Assembly (NCBI GenBank): GCA_000621405.1
Contig: KK211271.1
Location: 186,001-250,000, forward strand
From: Lachnospiraceae bacterium AC3007
GTDB taxonomy: Bacteria > Bacillota > Clostridia > Lachnospirales > Lachnospiraceae
Direction of reading: 5' to 3'
Length of the DNA stretch: 64,000 nucleotides
Part shown: positions 59,812 to 64,000 of the stretch, piece after piece
How the letters are laid out: each line of letters opens with the position of its first letter
Position numbering within the stretch: position 1 is the stretch's first letter
Notes under the pieces: model-generated
What the model saw: only the letters and a program-made list of their open reading frames with translations
What the model was told of the DNA's origin: nothing
Databases searched by the model: none
Program-made: the position numbers and the translations under genes

Positions 59812-61353
59812 ATGAAAGTACTGATAGTGGATGACGAAAAGCTTCCGCGCAGCGGACTCATATCTTCCATCGACTGGGACAGGCTCGGCATAGAGACTGT
59901 GCTCGAGGCGTCCGACGGCAGCGAGGGCATAAGACTCGCTCTTCTTGAACGCCCGGACATCATACTGACCGATATGCGCATGCCGCGCATGGACGGTGTG
60001 ACCATGGCAAGAAGAGTGCGCGAGAGCCTGCCCGACTCCGCCATCATCTTCATGAGCGGCTACTCTGACAAGGAATACTTAAAGGCCGCCATAGATCTTA
60101 AGGCTGTAAGCTACGTTGAGAAGCCTCTCGATACGGAAGAGGTAACGGATGCGATAAAAAAAGCATCGGACGAGCTGATCGCAAGAGGCTATGTAAAACG
60201 CGGCCTCACAGCTTCCATAAAAGAAAATGAATATCATCTGGCGGAGCTTCTGACACGTCCTGCGCCGGAGGACTTCCCAAAAGATGTCATACTGCCTGAT
60301 GCGATGAACCCGGATGATCATTTCACCTGCATCATACTCAAATATAACGATCAGCCCGGCGACTCCCCGGACGACATATCTTCAGCCGTCAGCCGGAAAA
60401 AACAGGGCGAGATACATATATTAAAGGAAAATAACTGCGTCTGCTTCTTCATCTATGGCGCAAGGTGCGAGCGCGACGATATGATGCGTCTCTGCAGCGA
60501 TATAAAAAGACAGGTCCCGGAAGGTGATCTTGCCTGCATAGCACTCGGAGATACCTTCCATGGCATCGCGCGTGCCTACGATTCCTATGCTTCGGCCGTA
60601 GTCCTTCTTCAGGAGGCCTTTTTCTGCGATCCCGGAGCAGTCCTTGTGAATACGGAGGATGTAGCAGCCTCCGCTCCGATCATAAAAGATATGATCCCGG
60701 AGTATTCAGAAGCTCTGGAGTCCGGTGACGGCGCGCAGACGGAACAGGTCCTCTCGGACATACTGTCGCAGTTCCTTCCGCCGTGCAGGATGCTTCCCAG
60801 TCAGGTCAAGGATATCTACTATCAGTTGCTCCTTACACTTCAAAAGGCCATGCGGCATGCTCAGATGTCCGAGAAGATATTAAAAGAAGACCAGTCGATA
60901 TGGGACACCGTGGAAAAAGCAGAGAGTCTCCACTCCCTTCACGGCGAACTGAAAAAGCTCACCGATGACTATATAACAGGGCTTTCAGAGCGCGGCAGGG
61001 AGAGCGACATGGTATATACGATCAAGGAATTCATCCGCAAGAATTACCGCAATGAATCCCTGTCCATCAAATCAGTCAGCGATCACGTGAACCGCTCCGC
61101 TCCCTATGTCTGCACTCTTTTTAAGAACGAGACCGGGCTGACCCTCAACCAGTACATCACAGGCTACCGCATAGAAAAGGCTCAGGAGCTTCTGGAAGAC
61201 CCGCGCTACAAGATTACGGAGGTCGCTTCGCGCGTCGGCTATAATGACGTGAATTATTTCGGAAAGATATTCAAGAAGGTAACGGACTTCTCTCCTTCGG
61301 AATTCAGGAGCAGTCTCATGAATGACAGCAGGGTAAGATCGGAGAACACCTGA
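59812..61353 (+). CDS. YesN-like response regulator (REC plus AraC-type HTH)
   Basis: A 513-residue regulator: receiver domain (1-120; VLIVDDEKLPRSGL, phosphoacceptor Asp in LTDMRMPRMDG, Lys in EKPLDTEEV), a middle region of no clear family (about 130-400), and a C-terminal AraC double HTH (about 410-505; SVSDHVNRSAPYVCTLFKNE, TEVASRVGYNDVNYFGKIFK). I choose the ATG at 59812 because the REC domain starts there; the upstream frame start at 59779 would add residues unlike the family. Its stop overlaps the sensor kinase start. It probably activates the divergent importer. Confidence 0.92.
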   Translation: MKVLIVDDEKLPRSGLISSIDWDRLGIETVLEASDGSEGIRLALLERPDIILTDMRMPRMDGVTMARRVRESLPDSAIIFMSGYSDKEYLKAAIDLKAVSYVEKPLDTEEVTDAIKKASDELIARGYVKRGLTASIKENEYHLAELLTRPAPEDFPKDVILPDAMNPDDHFTCIILKYNDQPGDSPDDISSAVSRKKQGEIHILKENNCVCFFIYGARCERDDMMRLCSDIKRQVPEGDLACIALGDTFHGIARAYDSYASAVVLLQEAFFCDPGAVLVNTEDVAASAPIIKDMIPEYSEALESGDGAQTEQVLSDILSQFLPPCRMLPSQVKDIYYQLLLTLQKAMRHAQMSEKILKEDQSIWDTVEKAESLHSLHGELKKLTDDYITGLSERGRESDMVYTIKEFIRKNYRNESLSIKSVSDHVNRSAPYVCTLFKNETGLTLNQYITGYRIEKAQELLEDPRYKITEVASRVGYNDVNYFGKIFKKVTDFSPSEFRSSLMNDSRVRSENT

Positions 61354-63158
61354 TGAAGTTTTTTCGTGATGCATCAATAAGGACAAAGCTCATATTCACC
61401 CACCTGATCCTTATCATACTTCCGACCCTGCTGATCATAGGTCTCTTTTATTCTTCTCTCTACGACCTCATAGTCAATGACTCCATAAGACAGGAATTCG
61501 CCACATCGAGACAGAGCGCCGAAGCGCTGGACGCCCAGCTTGTCCAGATCACCGCAGTATCCGGCGCCATAAGGAGCAATACTTTTATCAGGCAGCTATG
61601 CACGGACTCCGTCACAGATGAAGCCAAGGATGAGTTCCTTCAGAACAATGCCGTCCTGAGCGATCTTGTCTCACAGATAGATTCGGATATAGACGGCACG
61701 ATGATAACATCCATCCATATCTATACGGATCATGTACCGGATGATCTCTATGACAACTGGCTCCTTGAGGATTTCTTCCTGCCTGTGTCGGAATGCGCGG
61801 GCACCTACTGGCACGGCATCATGAATTCTTCGACCACGACCGGGCTGTACTGTCCTTCCTTTTATCTTTCACACGGGGAAATAAGATCCTATGGTCCGCT
61901 TGCCTATATAGAAAAGCTGTATCCCACCTCCGAAGCCTCCTATGCTTCTCCTTCATATCTTGCCGTATATTTCTCGGATGACGAGTTCAGGAGGATACTG
62001 AGTCAGGATATATCGGACGGTCAGGGAGTCACTTACATAATGAACGAGAGAGAATCGATAGTCGCAAGCTCGGATGCAGCCCTTGCGGGAGCATACTTCA
62101 TGAATCCCGACACATTGAAGAGCATTGCCTCCTCCGATACAGGATACACGAAGAGGATCGTGATGGATCAGGAAGTATATGCCGCCAGCTTCCCGCTCGG
62201 CAATACAGACTGGTACATGGCAAGCGTGATGCCGTCCTCCGTGGTTACATCCAAAGGCATCGACCTCATAAGACGTTTTGCGCTGATATATCTTTTCACC
62301 CTGGTAGTGGGATTCCTTATAGCCCTCCTGCTCTCACACTCGATCAATGTCCGTCTTCTTGCGATAAATGAAAGGATGAGAGAAGCAAGATCCCATCCTC
62401 CGGTGCGCCTTCCTGATCCGGGATCCCACGACGAGATCGGCGAGCTTACGGACTCCTATAATTATATGGCGACAAGGCAGAATCTTCTGGTAAAAAGGCA
62501 GCAGGAGACAGCCGAGGAACTGAGGATATCGGAGATCAACGCATTGCAGGCTCAGATCAATCCGCATTTTCTGTACAATACAATGGACATGATCAACTGG
62601 CTCTCAAAATCAGGCGAGCCGGAAGAAGTGACAAGAGCGATACAGGCTCTGTCGAGCTTTTACAAGCTGACGCTCTCAAGACGGGATCCCGTCACGGACA
62701 TAGGCTCGGAGCTGGAGCATATAAGGCTCTATGTCGAGCTTCAGAACATGCGCTTTGATGAAAAGATCACGCTTACCATAGATGTCCCGGATGAACTGCT
62801 CTCCGTGCAGCTTCCGAAGCTCACTCTCCAGCCCATCATAGAAAACTCCATCCTCCACGGGATACTTGAAAAGGAATCCGGAGAAGGGACCATAGTGGTA
62901 GCCGGCTGGGAGGACGGAGATGATGTCGTGATACTCATCTCGGATGACGGTGTCGGCATGGATGAGGAGACGCTGGCTGCCGTGCTCTCCGGGGAAAACA
63001 AAAATGCGACGGGTACGAACATCGCAGTGTTCAATACCCATCGCAGATTGCAGATCCTGTTCGGTGAGGAGTACGGTCTTACCTATACGTCCCGTCCCAA
63101 TAAAGGCACGGAAGTCGAGATACGCATCCCCTCAGAGCTCCCTCATCAGTCCAGATGA
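61353..63158 (+). CDS. YesM-like sensor histidine kinase
   Basis: A 601-residue membrane kinase: helix 1 (LIFTHLILIILPTLLIIGLF), a large extracellular sensor domain (about 40-300), helix 2 (FALIYLFTLVVGFLIALLLS), HAMP (about 325-380), His_kinase with QINPHFLYNTMDMINWLS and an HATPase domain (LTLQPIIENSILHGIL, LISDDGVGMDEE, NPNKGTEVEI-like end). The ATG overlaps the regulator stop (TGATG), so the pair is coupled. Ligand is inferred to be an extracellular sugar related to rhamnose. Confidence 0.93.
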   Translation: MKFFRDASIRTKLIFTHLILIILPTLLIIGLFYSSLYDLIVNDSIRQEFATSRQSAEALDAQLVQITAVSGAIRSNTFIRQLCTDSVTDEAKDEFLQNNAVLSDLVSQIDSDIDGTMITSIHIYTDHVPDDLYDNWLLEDFFLPVSECAGTYWHGIMNSSTTTGLYCPSFYLSHGEIRSYGPLAYIEKLYPTSEASYASPSYLAVYFSDDEFRRILSQDISDGQGVTYIMNERESIVASSDAALAGAYFMNPDTLKSIASSDTGYTKRIVMDQEVYAASFPLGNTDWYMASVMPSSVVTSKGIDLIRRFALIYLFTLVVGFLIALLLSHSINVRLLAINERMREARSHPPVRLPDPGSHDEIGELTDSYNYMATRQNLLVKRQQETAEELRISEINALQAQINPHFLYNTMDMINWLSKSGEPEEVTRAIQALSSFYKLTLSRRDPVTDIGSELEHIRLYVELQNMRFDEKITLTIDVPDELLSVQLPKLTLQPIIENSILHGILEKESGEGTIVVAGWEDGDDVVILISDDGVGMDEETLAAVLSGENKNATGTNIAVFNTHRRLQILFGEEYGLTYTSRPNKGTEVEIRIPSELPHQSR

Positions 63159-63457
63159 AATAAAACCGGAAGATCAATGCTCACGGGAGAATTATCGGGA
63201 TTCGTCTCCATGATGTCAGCCATGAAATCCCACCATTTCCTGTTGATCGCAGTATCGGCGCCCTTACTCCAGAGCTCTTCGTCCTCGATCTCTATGTATC
63301 CGAAGAGAGTCAGTGTCTCCTTATCAAGACATATCGTATAATTTTTCCCGCCGTGCTCATGGATCATATCTATCATCTCGGGCCACAGCTCATTATGTCT
63401 TTTTTCGTACTCCTTCTCCTGACCGGGATAGAGCTTCATCTTGAATGTCTTTATCAT
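63146..63457 (-). CDS. rhaM: L-rhamnose mutarotase
   Basis: A 103-residue protein of the RhaM family: KMKLYPGQEKEYEKRHNELW, the catalytic His in the MIDMIHEHGGKNYTI segment, LFGYIEIEDEELW and the WW pair in NRKWWDFMADIM. It interconverts alpha and beta L-rhamnose anomers. Its end overlaps the sensor kinase end on the other strand by 13 bp. It follows rhaA by 17 bp on the same strand, with GGAGATATAAC before the ATG. Confidence 0.95.
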   Translation of the reverse strand: MIKTFKMKLYPGQEKEYEKRHNELWPEMIDMIHEHGGKNYTICLDKETLTLFGYIEIEDEELWSKGADTAINRKWWDFMADIMETNPDNSPVSIDLPVLFHLD

Positions 63458-63474
63458 GTTATATCTCCTTCTCC

Positions 63475-64000
63475 TTATCCCCTCTTAGAGAGCACTTCCT
63501 TCTCATACTTCTCTACTTCCTCAAACCATGTGGCCTCTGAAGGCGCGCCGCATCTTGCAAGATACTCCTCCCAGACATCTCCGAGAGGACATACCTTCAG
63601 CTGCTCCTGACATGCCATCAGCTTAGTGAGCTGATTGGTATCCTGAAGCTTTTTGAGCTCTTCGTTGGGAGAGCAGAGCGCCATGAGCAGAGCCTTCTGC
63701 AATGATCTGAAGCCTACCGTCCATGCTGATATGCGGTTGATGCTCGCATCAAAGTAATCCAGAGCGATATTGACTCTCTCAAGACTGTCGCCGTTGCGCA
63801 CGATCTCTTTCGCGATCTCCTTCGTCTCGTCATCAAGCAGTACCACATGATCCGAATCCCATCTGACGGGCCTCGTGATATGGAGCGCTATCTCGTCAAA
63901 GTAGCAAAGAAGCGATGATATCTTGTCGGAGACCATCTCCGTGGGATGATAATGACCGTTGTCCATGAGAGGGATGATGCCGGGATGGGTAGCCGCAAAG
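63475..64000 (-). CDS. rhaA: L-rhamnose isomerase (5' part beyond the window)
   Basis: The C-terminal ~174 residues of RhaA are visible. The frame is open to the window edge (…FAATHPGIIPLMDNGHYHPT), so the Met at 63966 is internal. The metal-binding NGHYHPTE, ITRPVRWDSDHVVLLDDET and the region around LDYFDASINRISAW match the isomerase converting L-rhamnose to L-rhamnulose. It precedes rhaM by 17 bp in a likely operon. The upstream part of the operon is not in the window. Confidence 0.93.
   Translation of the reverse strand, partial: FAATHPGIIPLMDNGHYHPTEMVSDKISSLLCYFDEIALHITRPVRWDSDHVVLLDDETKEIAKEIVRNGDSLERVNIALDYFDASINRISAWTVGFRSLQKALLMALCSPNEELKKLQDTNQLTKLMACQEQLKVCPLGDVWEEYLARCGAPSEATWFEEVEKYEKEVLSKRG

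Overview
The window is a 64-kb piece of a chromosome from an anaerobic Firmicute, most likely a member of the Lachnospiraceae (Butyrivibrio-like). The signs are roughly even base composition, strong AGGAGG-type ribosome binding sites, a Gram-positive LexA box at recA, a DUF6465 protein, a stand-alone AICAR transformylase next to a PurO-like IMP cyclohydrolase, several large c-di-GMP signalling proteins, CheV, and a Clostridia-type PTS_EIIC_2 permease. The family placement is inference. I see no rRNA, tRNA, CRISPR array, prophage or transposase gene.

Layout. (1) 1-9.9 kb, minus strand: an operon-like run that starts at an extended -10 promoter near 9.99 kb: degenerate-GGDEF/EAL protein, a 1214-residue acidic repeat membrane protein (coupled by an ATGA overlap), hisH, hisF, ung, lysA, PurO-like IMP cyclohydrolase and AICAR transformylase (cut by the window edge). 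(2) 10-13.2 kb: CobD/HisC-like aminotransferase, DUF6465 protein, cheV and a membrane-anchored hypothetical. (3) 13.3-16.8 kb: rny, recX and recA, with an SOS promoter. (4) 17.1-24.4 kb: REC/HD-GYP regulator and FapA-like repeat protein, divergent from a giant double hybrid histidine kinase; the divergent gap holds five phased copies of TTTTTATCAC. (5) 24.4-29.6 kb: housekeeping genes cinA, pgsA, rimO, rpoZ, gmk and yicC, with a 171-bp cloverleaf-like element between yicC and gmk and a terminator-like hairpin in the first codons of rimO. (6) 29.7-33.7 kb: secreted S10 peptidase, diguanylate cyclase, PTS_EIIC_2 permease. (7) 34-46.7 kb: coiled-coil hypothetical on the plus strand, then a long minus-strand run (antiporter, malic enzyme, hisC, small export protein, YfhO, purC, GH5 glycosidase, PfkB kinase, class II aldolase), with an ECF sigma factor and a P-loop stub beyond it. 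(8) 47.3-54.6 kb: two surface beta-helix proteins flanking a double glutamate-cysteine-ligase fusion and a class II glutamine amidotransferase. (9) 54.8-64 kb: a rhamnose/AI-2-type ABC importer with divergent YesN/YesM two-component genes, rhaM and rhaA (cut by the window edge).

How the parts fit. The rhamnose block is a coherent sense-import-isomerise unit. The c-di-GMP proteins (EAL, HD-GYP, GGDEF), CheV and the acidic protein carrying eight FliM-like CheY-docking motifs suggest a signalling theme across 4-33 kb. The glutamate-cysteine-ligase fusion beside an EgtC-like amidotransferase may be an uncharacterised gamma-glutamyl/thiol pathway. Six palindromic REP-like elements sharing the core AGAACCGTCCCCCTGTC lie between 33 and 55 kb and punctuate the accessory regions.
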